Positions 25,738-34,526 of a stretch of DNA of 64,000 nucleotides are shown here, piece by piece; positions within the stretch are counted from its first letter, which is position 1; every line of letters starts with the position of its first letter. The DNA is from Paractinoplanes ovalisporus (GTDB taxonomy: Bacteria; Actinomycetota; Actinomycetes; Mycobacteriales; Micromonosporaceae): the NCBI RefSeq assembly GCF_016834655.1, contig NZ_JAENHP010000002.1, positions 744,001 through 808,000 of the forward strand. The letters are read 5' to 3'. The notes beneath the pieces are model-generated. The model saw only the letters and a program-made list of their open reading frames with translations, was not told the DNA's origin and made no database searches. The translations under genes were made by a program, and so were the position numbers.

Positions 25738-28700
25738 GTGTTCCGAACGTATGTGATCGGTCGTCTGGCCCGGGCCGGGCGGTTGCGGTTCGGCCTGGCC
25801 GCGGTGACGGTGGCCGCCCTGGGCGGTTCGCTGCTCGCGGTGCCACCGGCCCTGGCCGCCCCGGCCGAGGCCGAGCACCTCAAGCCCCAGACCGAGGTGC
25901 TGGACAAGGACGGCAAGGAGGTCGCCGGCAAGGGCTGGCCGGCAGGGACCCGTACGGACGTGGCGCTGCCCGAGCCGGTCTGGCCGGCCGCCGGCACCGC
26001 GATCGCCGTCCAGCCCGTGGCCACCCAGCGCACCGCGGCCTCGAAGGCCGCGGCCGCCGGGGCGACCGCCGTCGTGGTCGACCGCGCCGCCGTCCCCGAG
26101 CAGCTTCGCGCCGGAGTGGTGGCCAAGGTGTCGGCCACGGCGACCGGACCGGCGTCGGTCGTCATGAACTACTCGAAGTTCCGGAACGCGTACGGCAGCG
26201 ACTGGGCGTCCCGGTTGCGGCTGTGGCAGGTGCCGGACTGCGCCCTGACCACGCCGCAGGCGGACGGCTGCGCGGCGACGCCGCTGCCCTCGCGCAACGA
26301 CGGCGCGACGTCCACCGTCACCGGCGACGTCTCCCTCAAGGCGTCCGGCACCGCCACGGTCGCGCTGATGGCGGGCCCGAGCGGCCCGGCCGGCGACTTC
26401 GGCGCGAGCCCGCTGGCCGCGTCGTCGTCCTGGTCGGCGGGCGGGGCGACCGGCGACTTCTCATGGTCGTACCCGTTGCGCGCCCCGAGCGGCATCAACG
26501 GGCCCGTGCCCACGATGTCGCTGTCGTACTCCTCGTCGAGTGTGGATGGACGGTCCTCGGCGACCAACAACCAGCCGTCCTGGATCGGTGAGGGCTTCGA
26601 GTTCGCGCCCGGCTACGTCGAACGGCGCTACGTGTCCTGCGACGACGACAAGGCCAAGGACGACAAGGACCGCTCGCCCAACAACCCGGCCCACTCGTTC
26701 GACCAGTGCTGGCGATCCAACAACGCGGTCCTGTCGTTCGGCAGCGTCAGCTCCGAGCTGGTCTTCGAGGACGGCAAGGGCTGGCACGGCCGGTCCGAGA
26801 ACGGTGCCAAGATCGAGCAGTCGACCGGGGCCGGCAACGACGACGACAACGGCGAGTACTGGAAGGTCACGACCAGCGACGGCATCCAGTACTTCTTCGG
26901 CCTCAACACGCTGCCCGGGCAGACCTCGAAGACCGAGTCGGCGTGGACGGCGCCGGTCTACGGCAACCACCCCGACGAGCCCTGCCACGGTGACACGTTC
27001 GCCGCCTCCGACTGCAACCAGGCCTGGCGGTGGAACCTCGACTACGCGATCGACCCGCACGGCAACACGATCTCCTACTGGTACGGCCGGGAGAAGAACC
27101 GCTACGCGGCCCAGGGCAGCAACACCAACCTGGTCACGTACGACCGCGGCGGCGCCCTCGAGCGCATCGACTACGGCACCTGGAGCCGCTCGGACAGCCG
27201 GTCGGTCACGCCGCTGGCCCAGGTGAACTTCGTCCCCGACAACCGCTGCCTGGCCAACTGCTCCGACCACGAGAGCGGCAACGCGTGGCCGGACACCCCG
27301 TGGGACCAGGAGTGCAAGAGCACGGCGACGACCTGCACCAACTACTCGCCGACGTTCTGGTCGACCAAACGCCTCAAGGAGATCAGCACCCAGATCCGCT
27401 CGACCACCTCGGCCGCCTGGCAGAAGGTCGACTCGTGGACGCTGACGCACAGCTTCCCCTCGCCCGGTGACGGGACGAAGGGCGGGCTCTGGCTCGACAA
27501 GATCGTGCACACCGGTCTCGTCGGCGGTGAGATCCCGATGCCGCCGGTCACCTTCGACCCGGTCGCCCTGCAGAACCGGGTGCTGACCAAGACCGGCACC
27601 ACCAACAGCTGGCAGCGCATCGGCAACATCCACACCGAGACCGGCGCGCTGATCCAGGTCACCTACTCGCCGCGGGAGTGCAACTCCAACTCGCTGCCCG
27701 CGCCCGAGAGCAACAACCGGCTCTGCTACCCGGTCAAGGGTCCCGACCCGCTGAGCACGTCGGGCGGCGACATCACCGAGTGGTGGCACAAGTACGTCGT
27801 CAAACGGGTCGCCGAGACTGACGTGCAGCTCGAGAGCGGCCACCAGTCGCCGACCCGCAACACCACGTACGAGTACGAGGGCGATCCGGCCTGGCACTTC
27901 TCGGACGACGACGGTCTGGGCAAGGCCAAGTACCGCACGTGGGACCAGTTCCGCGGCTACGCGTCGGTCCTGGCCCGGGTCGGCGACACCAACCAGACCC
28001 TGATGCGGACCAGGTACTTCCGGGGCATGCACGGCGACCGGGCGAACGCGGACGGCACGACCCGGCGCACCGTCACCGTGCCGGCCTCGGTCGGTTCCGA
28101 GACGGTCTACGACGAGGACCAGTTCGCGGGCATGATCCGCGAGCAGGTCACCTACAACGGCACCGAGGACAAGCCGGTCAGCAAGACGGTCAACGTGCCG
28201 TGGCGCTCGCCGGCGACGGCTACCCGGACGATCGGCAAGGACACCGTCACCGCCCGGTTCGTCAACGTCGGCAAGACCTATGCCGGCACCGCGCTGGGTG
28301 TCAACGGCGCCCGCGGCTGGCGGGTGACCAGCACCGAGACGACGTACGACAACACGTACGGCATGGTGACCGAGGCCCAGGACAACGGCGACGTCAGCGT
28401 CACCGGCGACGAGAAGTGCACCACCACCTCGTACAACCGCAATCCCCTCAAGAACCTGATCGCGTTGCCCCGTCGCGTCGTCACCACCGCCCTGGCCTGC
28501 GGTGTCGCGGCGACCAAGGAGGAGCACGTCGTCGACGACGCCGTGACCTACTACGACAACGCGGACAGCTCGGTCGAGACGCCGCAGTGGGGGGACCTGA
28601 CCCGCACCGACCTGCTCAAGAGCTGGACCGCGGCGGGCGGGAGCGCCTGGATCACCAGCGGCCGGAGCACCGTCGACCTCTTCGGCCGGCAGAAGGTCAC

Positions 28701-31700
28701 CACCGATGTCCGGGGCAACACCGTCACCAACGTCTACAGCCCGGACAACGGCCTGGTCACGCTGAAGACGCAGACCACCAACCTCAACTGGATCACCAAG
28801 ACCGAGATCAACCCGGCCTGGTCGGCCCCCACCAAGGTCACCGACTACAACAACCGGGTCACCGAGACCCAGTACGACGCGCTCGGCCGGATCTGGAAGG
28901 TGTGGGATCCCGGCTGGACCCGCAAGACCACGTCGACGCCGCCGAAAGCCCAGTACACCTACGCCTTCGACGCGGACCGCAAGTCCTACCCGTACGTGCG
29001 GACCGACGCGCTCAACTCGGCCGGCGGCACCGACACGTCGTACGTGATCTACGACGGCCTGCTGCGGTCCCGGCAGACCCAGAAGGCCGCGGTCGGCGAG
29101 GGCCGTGTGGTCAGCGACACGCTGTACGACCAGTACGGCAACGCGTACATGTCGTTCGGCGCCCACGCCGAGCCCGGCAACGCTTCGGGCTCGCTGTGGT
29201 GGGAGCCCGAGTGGTCGGTGCCCGCGCAGACCCAGACCGTCTTCGACCGGGCCGGCCGCGCAACCGCGAACGTGTTCCTCTCCGGTGACGGCGACATCAA
29301 CATCGTCGAGAAGTGGCGTACCACCACGACGTACGAGGGTGACCGGGCCACGGTCGTGCCGCCGCGCGGCGGCACCCCGTCGACGACGCTGCTCGACGGT
29401 CTCGGCCGCACCTCCGAGCTGCGCCAGTACACGACCGCGTCCGGCGTCTCGGGCGCCTACGACTCGACCAAGTACGAGTACAACAGCAAGGACGCGCTCA
29501 TCCGGGTCGAGGACGCGGCCAAGGACGAGTGGACCTACAAGTACGACCTGCTCGGCCGTCAGATCGAGGCGGTCGACCCGGACCGTGGCAAGACGACCTC
29601 GAAGTACAACGACTACGGCGATCTGACCTCCACCATCGACGCGCTCAATCAGACGCTCGTCTACACGTACGACGGTCTGGGCCGTAAGAAGGCCGTCTAC
29701 GACACCGCGGAGACCGAAGCCAACAAGCGTGCCGAATGGACGTACGACGCGCTCTACAGCGGCGCGCCGGCCAAGGGCCAGCTGACCCAGGCGACCCGTT
29801 ACGACATCGCCTCCGACGGCACCCGCCAGCCGTTCAAATGGCAGGTCCGGGCGATCAACGCCCGCAACCAGGTCACCGGCGACCACTACATCATCCCGCC
29901 CGCCGAGGCCGGGCTGGCCGGCACGTACGTCTACTCGCACGGCTACTCGGACTACACCGGCGCGCCGATCAGCCAGGGCTACCCGGAGGCCGGCGGCCTG
30001 CCGATCGAGACCGTCACGACCGGCTACGACGCGGTCTCGGGCCTGCCCAACCGGCTCCTGACCAACCTGACCGACGTCGACACGTACGTGGTCGGGCAGC
30101 AGTACACCGGGTACGGCGAACCGACCATCACCACCATGGAGATCGACGAGGGCGTCTACGCCGAACAGGCCGTCTCGTACGAACTCGACACCCGCCGCAT
30201 CCACGAGGCGTCGATCAAGCCCGAGACGGCGACCGGCAAGGTCGCCATGAGCACCTACCAGTACGACCCGAGCGGGCAGATCGAACGGATCAACGAGACG
30301 CCCGAGGTCGGTACGGGCGAGACGCAGTGCTTCGTCTACGACAAGCTGCGGCGCCTCACCTCGGCCTGGACCCCGAAGGCCGACCCCGACTGCTCGGACG
30401 CGCCCACCGCGGCCAACCTGGGCGGCCCCGCGCCGTACTGGACCGACTGGACCTTCGACAAGCTCGGCAACCGCACCGACGAGGTCTCGCACACCGCGGC
30501 CGGTGACACCAAGCGCAAGTACGCGGTGCCGACGGCGGGCCTGAACGTCAAGCGCCCGCACGCGGTCACCGGAATGACCACCACGCGACCCGACCAGAGC
30601 AGCACGACCGTCGGCTACACCTACGACGACACCGGCAACATGAAGACGCGCCCCGGCGCGACCGGCACGCAGACCCTCACCTGGAACTCCGAGGGCCGCG
30701 TGACTCAGATCGCCGAGGGCACGAAGCGTACGACCAACGTGTACGACGCGGACGGCGGTCGCCTGATCCGCCGGGACAGCACCGGGTCGACGCTGTTCCT
30801 GCCCGGCATGGAGGTCATCCGCAAGTCCACCGGGGCGATGGACGCGACCCGCTACTACAGCTTCGCGGGCAGCACCGTCGCGTCCCGCACCACCGCCGAG
30901 AAGAGCCTGACCTGGTTGTTCACCGACTACCAGGGCACCCAGCAGGTGGCCGTCAACGCCTACAGCCAACAGGTCAGCATCCGGCGCCAGACCCCGTACG
31001 GGGGACCGCGCGGCACCAACCCGGCCTGGCCCAACGGCAAGGGCTTCGTCGGGGGTGACCTCGACGCCAGTGGCCTGACCCATCTCGGGGCCCGCGAGTA
31101 CGACCCCGAACTGGGCCGGTTCATATCGGTGGACCCGCTGCAGGACCTGATGGACCCGCAGCAGTGGAACGCCTACGCCTACGGCGGCAACAACCCGATC
31201 AACAACGCCGACCCGACCGGCCTGATGTACCCCGTCTCGGAGCGTGGCGACACCAACCAGACGCCGTGCTACGACGCCTGCCAGGAACAGGCCAAGGCCG
31301 GCAACTCGCAGAACAACTCGAACGCCAACGCCGGCAGCGGCGGCCAGGGCGGCGGCAGCGGCAGCGGTAGCAGCGGCGACAGCCGGCCGGCCAAGCCGAA
31401 GAAGAAGCCGTGGTGGAAGTCCGGCGCCGACTGGGTCGCCGAGCACAAGAACGACATCATCGCGGTGGGCGTCGGCGTCGGCGTGGGAGTCGGCTGCACG
31501 GCGCTCACGGGCGGCGGCGGAGCCCTGTTCTGCATGGGCCTGGCCGGGGCCGCCGGCAACATGACCGGCGACTACCTCGACGGCAACATGCACAGCGCCC
31601 AGGACGTCGCCGACTCCTTCGTCGACGGCGCGGTGGCCGGCTTCACGGCCGTCCCGATGGCCGCGATCAACTTCGGCAACGAAGGCTCAGCGGCGATCGA

Positions 31701-32619
31701 CAGCGCGGTGAACGGCGACTACGCCGGGGCCGCCAACCACGGTGCGCTAGCGGCCTTGGACGCCACCACAGTCGCGACGGCGGGCGCCGCCGGCGGTGTC
31801 AAGGGCCTCGGCAAGCGGACCGGCTGCAAGAACAGCTTCTCCCCGGAGACGCTGGTCCTGATGGCCGACGGCTCGACCAAGCCGATCCGCGACATCGAGG
31901 TCGGCGACCGCGTTGTGGCCACCGACCCGGAGACCGGCAAGACGACCATCCAGCTGGTCGAGGCCCTTCACGACAACCTCGACCACGACCTGGTCAACCT
32001 GACGGTCACCCTGCCCGACGGCACAAAATCGGTGATCCACACGACCGCGAACCACCCGTTCTGGGACGAGACATCGCAGTCCTGGACCGACGCGGCGTCC
32101 TTGCGCGCCGGCCACAGCCTGCGCACCCCCGCCGGCGACCAGGTGACAGTCAAGTCGGTCGTGGTTCTCCTGGCGGCCCGCCACATGTTCAACGTGACCG
32201 TTGCCGACGTTCACACGTATTACGTGATCGTCAGCGACTTGCCGGTCCTCGTGCACAACTGCGGGACCAACCCTGACAATCGCGCGGGCCTGGCGTTCAC
32301 TGACGCCGGCCGGGACGAGGTCTATGCCGCCAACGCGGCGAAGAACGGCGGATCCCTCCTCTGCGAGTACTGTGCGCGGGGTGTTACCAGGCGTCCGTCA
32401 GTCAGTGGCGTCCGCGGAAGGGCCGACGACGCGCAGATCGATCACCGGATTCCCAAGTCTTGTGGTGGCTGCGGTGACCCGCACAACGGTGCCGTTGCAT
32501 GCCGAGCTTGCAATAACCACAAGTCGAACAAGGATATGGCGAAGTGGGATGCCGAACTCCGCGAGTTCCTGCCGTATGAGTTGATGGACGCCAGGCATTT
32601 GAACTTGATCCGACTCTGA
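25738..32619 (+). CDS. YD/RHS-repeat polymorphic toxin with Hint protease and HNH nuclease
   Basis: 2293 residues from GTG 25738 (AGGAG upstream). A signal peptide (LAAVTVAALGGSLLAVPPALAA) is followed by an SpvB/TcdB-like beta region with YPLRAPSGINGPVPTMSLSYSS. Dozens of YD repeats (YDALGR, YDLLGRQ, YDGLGRK) build the shell. The RHS core end GRFISVDPLQDLMDPQQWN lies near 1800. A Gly-rich linker and a hydrophobic segment come next. A pretoxin Hint domain runs from C2030 to HN-C2175, with TTANHPFW holding its block B His; it should cut itself to free the tip. The last 118 residues are an HNH nuclease: CEYC (2209-2212), QIDHRIP, then CRACNNHKSNKD. The toxin would be released into a neighbour and cut DNA. 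GC content falls in this tip. The immunity gene follows. Confidence 0.92.
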   Translation: MFRTYVIGRLARAGRLRFGLAAVTVAALGGSLLAVPPALAAPAEAEHLKPQTEVLDKDGKEVAGKGWPAGTRTDVALPEPVWPAAGTAIAVQPVATQRTAASKAAAAGATAVVVDRAAVPEQLRAGVVAKVSATATGPASVVMNYSKFRNAYGSDWASRLRLWQVPDCALTTPQADGCAATPLPSRNDGATSTVTGDVSLKASGTATVALMAGPSGPAGDFGASPLAASSSWSAGGATGDFSWSYPLRAPSGINGPVPTMSLSYSSSSVDGRSSATNNQPSWIGEGFEFAPGYVERRYVSCDDDKAKDDKDRSPNNPAHSFDQCWRSNNAVLSFGSVSSELVFEDGKGWHGRSENGAKIEQSTGAGNDDDNGEYWKVTTSDGIQYFFGLNTLPGQTSKTESAWTAPVYGNHPDEPCHGDTFAASDCNQAWRWNLDYAIDPHGNTISYWYGREKNRYAAQGSNTNLVTYDRGGALERIDYGTWSRSDSRSVTPLAQVNFVPDNRCLANCSDHESGNAWPDTPWDQECKSTATTCTNYSPTFWSTKRLKEISTQIRSTTSAAWQKVDSWTLTHSFPSPGDGTKGGLWLDKIVHTGLVGGEIPMPPVTFDPVALQNRVLTKTGTTNSWQRIGNIHTETGALIQVTYSPRECNSNSLPAPESNNRLCYPVKGPDPLSTSGGDITEWWHKYVVKRVAETDVQLESGHQSPTRNTTYEYEGDPAWHFSDDDGLGKAKYRTWDQFRGYASVLARVGDTNQTLMRTRYFRGMHGDRANADGTTRRTVTVPASVGSETVYDEDQFAGMIREQVTYNGTEDKPVSKTVNVPWRSPATATRTIGKDTVTARFVNVGKTYAGTALGVNGARGWRVTSTETTYDNTYGMVTEAQDNGDVSVTGDEKCTTTSYNRNPLKNLIALPRRVVTTALACGVAATKEEHVVDDAVTYYDNADSSVETPQWGDLTRTDLLKSWTAAGGSAWITSGRSTVDLFGRQKVTTDVRGNTVTNVYSPDNGLVTLKTQTTNLNWITKTEINPAWSAPTKVTDYNNRVTETQYDALGRIWKVWDPGWTRKTTSTPPKAQYTYAFDADRKSYPYVRTDALNSAGGTDTSYVIYDGLLRSRQTQKAAVGEGRVVSDTLYDQYGNAYMSFGAHAEPGNASGSLWWEPEWSVPAQTQTVFDRAGRATANVFLSGDGDINIVEKWRTTTTYEGDRATVVPPRGGTPSTTLLDGLGRTSELRQYTTASGVSGAYDSTKYEYNSKDALIRVEDAAKDEWTYKYDLLGRQIEAVDPDRGKTTSKYNDYGDLTSTIDALNQTLVYTYDGLGRKKAVYDTAETEANKRAEWTYDALYSGAPAKGQLTQATRYDIASDGTRQPFKWQVRAINARNQVTGDHYIIPPAEAGLAGTYVYSHGYSDYTGAPISQGYPEAGGLPIETVTTGYDAVSGLPNRLLTNLTDVDTYVVGQQYTGYGEPTITTMEIDEGVYAEQAVSYELDTRRIHEASIKPETATGKVAMSTYQYDPSGQIERINETPEVGTGETQCFVYDKLRRLTSAWTPKADPDCSDAPTAANLGGPAPYWTDWTFDKLGNRTDEVSHTAAGDTKRKYAVPTAGLNVKRPHAVTGMTTTRPDQSSTTVGYTYDDTGNMKTRPGATGTQTLTWNSEGRVTQIAEGTKRTTNVYDADGGRLIRRDSTGSTLFLPGMEVIRKSTGAMDATRYYSFAGSTVASRTTAEKSLTWLFTDYQGTQQVAVNAYSQQVSIRRQTPYGGPRGTNPAWPNGKGFVGGDLDASGLTHLGAREYDPELGRFISVDPLQDLMDPQQWNAYAYGGNNPINNADPTGLMYPVSERGDTNQTPCYDACQEQAKAGNSQNNSNANAGSGGQGGGSGSGSSGDSRPAKPKKKPWWKSGADWVAEHKNDIIAVGVGVGVGVGCTALTGGGGALFCMGLAGAAGNMTGDYLDGNMHSAQDVADSFVDGAVAGFTAVPMAAINFGNEGSAAIDSAVNGDYAGAANHGALAALDATTVATAGAAGGVKGLGKRTGCKNSFSPETLVLMADGSTKPIRDIEVGDRVVATDPETGKTTIQLVEALHDNLDHDLVNLTVTLPDGTKSVIHTTANHPFWDETSQSWTDAASLRAGHSLRTPAGDQVTVKSVVVLLAARHMFNVTVADVHTYYVIVSDLPVLVHNCGTNPDNRAGLAFTDAGRDEVYAANAAKNGGSLLCEYCARGVTRRPSVSGVRGRADDAQIDHRIPKSCGGCGDPHNGAVACRACNNHKSNKDMAKWDAELREFLPYELMDARHLNLIRL

Positions 32620-32639
32620 CGAGGAGCACAACGGTACAT

Positions 32640-33140
32640 ATGGTGGCGCACAATGACTCACGGCCGCCCGGGATGTTCCAGGTAGCGTTCGACCTTCCAC
32701 AGGAGAGCGCTACCTGGCCACCCTTCAGCACCGAGCGGATATGGGCGAAGAAGACCTCCGCGCCGTACCAGCTCGAAGTCCAGAGCGTTCCGTTCTTCGT
32801 GCGTGACCTGTCGCGCGGTGACATCATCCGGGCGAAGCCGGATCATGAGCGCCGTGAGCTCGTGTTCGACGGTCTCGTCCGGCACTCGGGACACTCGACG
32901 ATCCGCGTCATCCTCCGCGACAAGACGGACGAGAATCGCGATCGGGTACTGGAGATGTTTCGCGCGGCGGGTTCGTCGTGGGAGTTCACCAGCGTCGATT
33001 TCCACTTCGCGGTCGATCTGCCCGGAGAGGTCGACTACAGGTCGCTCCGGTCGATGTTGGTCGAGGCGACCTCGACTGGTGCCATCGAGGTCGAGGAGGC
33101 TTTCGTCGCTCCCGCTCATGTCGCTCAGCTCGACGCATAG
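32640..33140 (+). CDS. DUF4265 protein, probable immunity protein to the HNH toxin
   Basis: A 166-residue cytoplasmic protein with no signal peptide. YQLEVQSVPFFVRDLSRGDII, then LVRHSGHSTIRVILRD, and a C-terminal VDFHFAVDLPGEVDY match the DUF4265 pattern as I remember it. That family recurs next to polymorphic toxins. It starts 20 bp after the toxin stop (GAGGAG upstream) and is on the same transcript. Position, size and low-GC character shared with the toxin tip argue for immunity; no binding data are available. An ATG at 32673 is an alternative start. Confidence 0.75.
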   Translation: MVAHNDSRPPGMFQVAFDLPQESATWPPFSTERIWAKKTSAPYQLEVQSVPFFVRDLSRGDIIRAKPDHERRELVFDGLVRHSGHSTIRVILRDKTDENRDRVLEMFRAAGSSWEFTSVDFHFAVDLPGEVDYRSLRSMLVEATSTGAIEVEEAFVAPAHVAQLDA

Positions 33141-33165
33141 AGCGGTCGTCAGCAGGCGCCCGGGG

Positions 33166-33906
33166 TCAGCGGGCGATGTAGCCGCCGTCCACGAAGAGTT
33201 CGGCCCCGGTGATGAATGAGGCGTCGGGGCCGGCCAGGAACGTGATCGCGGCGGCTACCTCCTCGGGGCGGCCGACTCGGCCCAGGGGGGTCGTGGCGAC
33301 GTACGGGGCCTGGTCGGTCTCGCCCATCATCGGGGTCTCGATGAAACCCGGGTGCACGCTGTTGACGCGGATGCCCAGCGGCGCCCACTGGACCGCGATG
33401 TTCTTGGTCAGGGTGCGGACCGCGCCCTTGGCCGCGTGGTAGGCCGGTGACGTGCCGAAGCCGCCGGACGCCCCGAAGATCGAGCTGATGTTGACCACCG
33501 AGGCGGCCGGGGAGGCCTTGAGCAGGTCGGCGGCGGCCTTCGTGCCGAGGAAGACGCTGGTCTGGGTGACCGCCACGACCTTCTCGTAGAGCTCCAGCGA
33601 AGTCTCCTCGAGGGTGTCGGCGTGGCCCAGGCCGGCGTTGTTGACCAGGATGTCCAGGCCGCCGAAGGTCTGCTTCACCGTGGCGACGGCCTGTTCCCAG
33701 GCGGCCTCGTCGGTCACGTCGAGGCGCAGGAACAGCGACCGGCCGCCGTTCTTCTCGATCTCGGTGGCCACCTCGGCGCCGAGTTCGGCCTGTACGTCGG
33801 CAACGACCACGTTCGCGCCCTCGGCGGCCAGGCGCAGGGCCGTCTGCCGCCCGATGCCGCTCGCTCCGCCGGTGACCAGGGCCGTCCTGCCGTCCAGTCG
33901 TGCCAT
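33166..33906 (-). CDS. SDR family NAD(P)-dependent oxidoreductase
   Basis: A 246-residue classical short-chain dehydrogenase. The cofactor motif is TGGASGIG (residues 12-19), NNAG is at 89-92, and the catalytic residues are S141/S142, Y156 and K160 (YHAAK). D37 after the second strand (VVVADVQ) favours NAD. The PHPGFIETPM loop and FVDGGY end are typical. The start is ATG 33906 with GAGG upstream; a longer reading would cross the operator. It is divergent from a TetR gene and is the likely target of that repressor. The substrate is unknown. Confidence 0.92.
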   Translation of the reverse strand: MARLDGRTALVTGGASGIGRQTALRLAAEGANVVVADVQAELGAEVATEIEKNGGRSLFLRLDVTDEAAWEQAVATVKQTFGGLDILVNNAGLGHADTLEETSLELYEKVVAVTQTSVFLGTKAAADLLKASPAASVVNISSIFGASGGFGTSPAYHAAKGAVRTLTKNIAVQWAPLGIRVNSVHPGFIETPMMGETDQAPYVATTPLGRVGRPEEVAAAITFLAGPDASFITGAELFVDGGYIAR

Positions 33907-33943
33907 CGTCCTCGCCTCTTTCGTGTTGTCGGGGTTAACTAAA

Positions 33944-33960
33944 CGATACGTCTCGTATCG
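33944..33960. promoter_or_regulatory. palindromic TetR operator between SDR and TetR genes
   Basis: CGATACG-TCT-CGTATCG: perfect 7-bp arms around a 3-bp centre. It lies 37 bp upstream of the SDR start and 38 bp upstream of the TetR start, a position that would block both divergent promoters. Confidence 0.8.
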
Positions 33961-33998
33961 CAATTAGGATCGTGTGATCCCCACGACAAGGAGGGCTC

Positions 33999-34526
33999 AT
34001 GGCGGGCCGCAAGCGTGATCCCCGGGCGCAGGCTGCGGCCCTCGCCGCGGCCGAGGAGCTGCTGACCGAGGTCGGCTATCACAGCGTGACCATGGAGAAG
34101 ATCGCCGAACGGTCCGGCGTCGCCAAGATGACGCTGTACCGCTGGTGGCCCAACAAGGCCGCGATCGTCACCGACGCCGTACGGGCCAAGCTCGCCCCCA
34201 CCGCCGTCCCCGACACCGGCTCCCTGGCCGACGATCTCCACACCCAGCTGGAGGCCTTGCTCGGCACGCTGACCCGCTACGGCGACGCAAGCGTGGTGGC
34301 CGGCGCGATGAGTTCCCGCGGCGAGGCGGGCCGGGCCGACCTGCGCGACATCCTGCACCCGTGGCTCGAGGGCCTGGTCACGATCCTCGAACGCCACCGG
34401 AGCGCCGACTTCCCGGCCGAACTGACCGCGCAGTCGTGGGTCGGCTACGTCCTCTACCGCGTCGTCTTCCTGCAGGAGGAGGTCAGCGCGCACGACCTAC
34501 GGACCCTGGTCGCCCCCGCCCTCTGA
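33999..34526 (+). CDS. TetR/AcrR family repressor
   Basis: A 175-residue regulator. The N-terminal helix-turn-helix is SVTMEKIAERSGVAKMTLYRWWPNKAAIV, the TetR pattern ending in YRWWPNK. The C-terminal ligand and dimer domain (LEALLGTLTRYGDASVVAGAMSSR onward) matches the TetR_C_11-like group, in which the SDR neighbour is often the regulated gene. The ATG has AAGGAGG upstream. The last 30 bp overlap the convergent LuxR-ATPase gene. Confidence 0.92.
   Translation: MAGRKRDPRAQAAALAAAEELLTEVGYHSVTMEKIAERSGVAKMTLYRWWPNKAAIVTDAVRAKLAPTAVPDTGSLADDLHTQLEALLGTLTRYGDASVVAGAMSSRGEAGRADLRDILHPWLEGLVTILERHRSADFPAELTAQSWVGYVLYRVVFLQEEVSAHDLRTLVAPAL

Noticed and set aside
26461..31593. A 1710-codon open frame antisense to the YD toxin gene
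   Set aside because: It mirrors the codon structure of the toxin, has no domain or ribosome binding site, and such long antisense frames are normal at this GC content. The same holds for long frames at 1939-6405 (except its 5.4-5.7 kb ATPase part), 6830-10600, 7681-13377 (except its ends), 11600-14653, 22217-25846, 49368-51107, 51038-53335 and 53629-56733.
25738..32619. Type VI or type VII secretion-linked toxin
   Set aside because: The N terminus is a plain signal peptide; there is no PAAR, VgrG, WXG100 or LXG feature and no secretion gene in the window.
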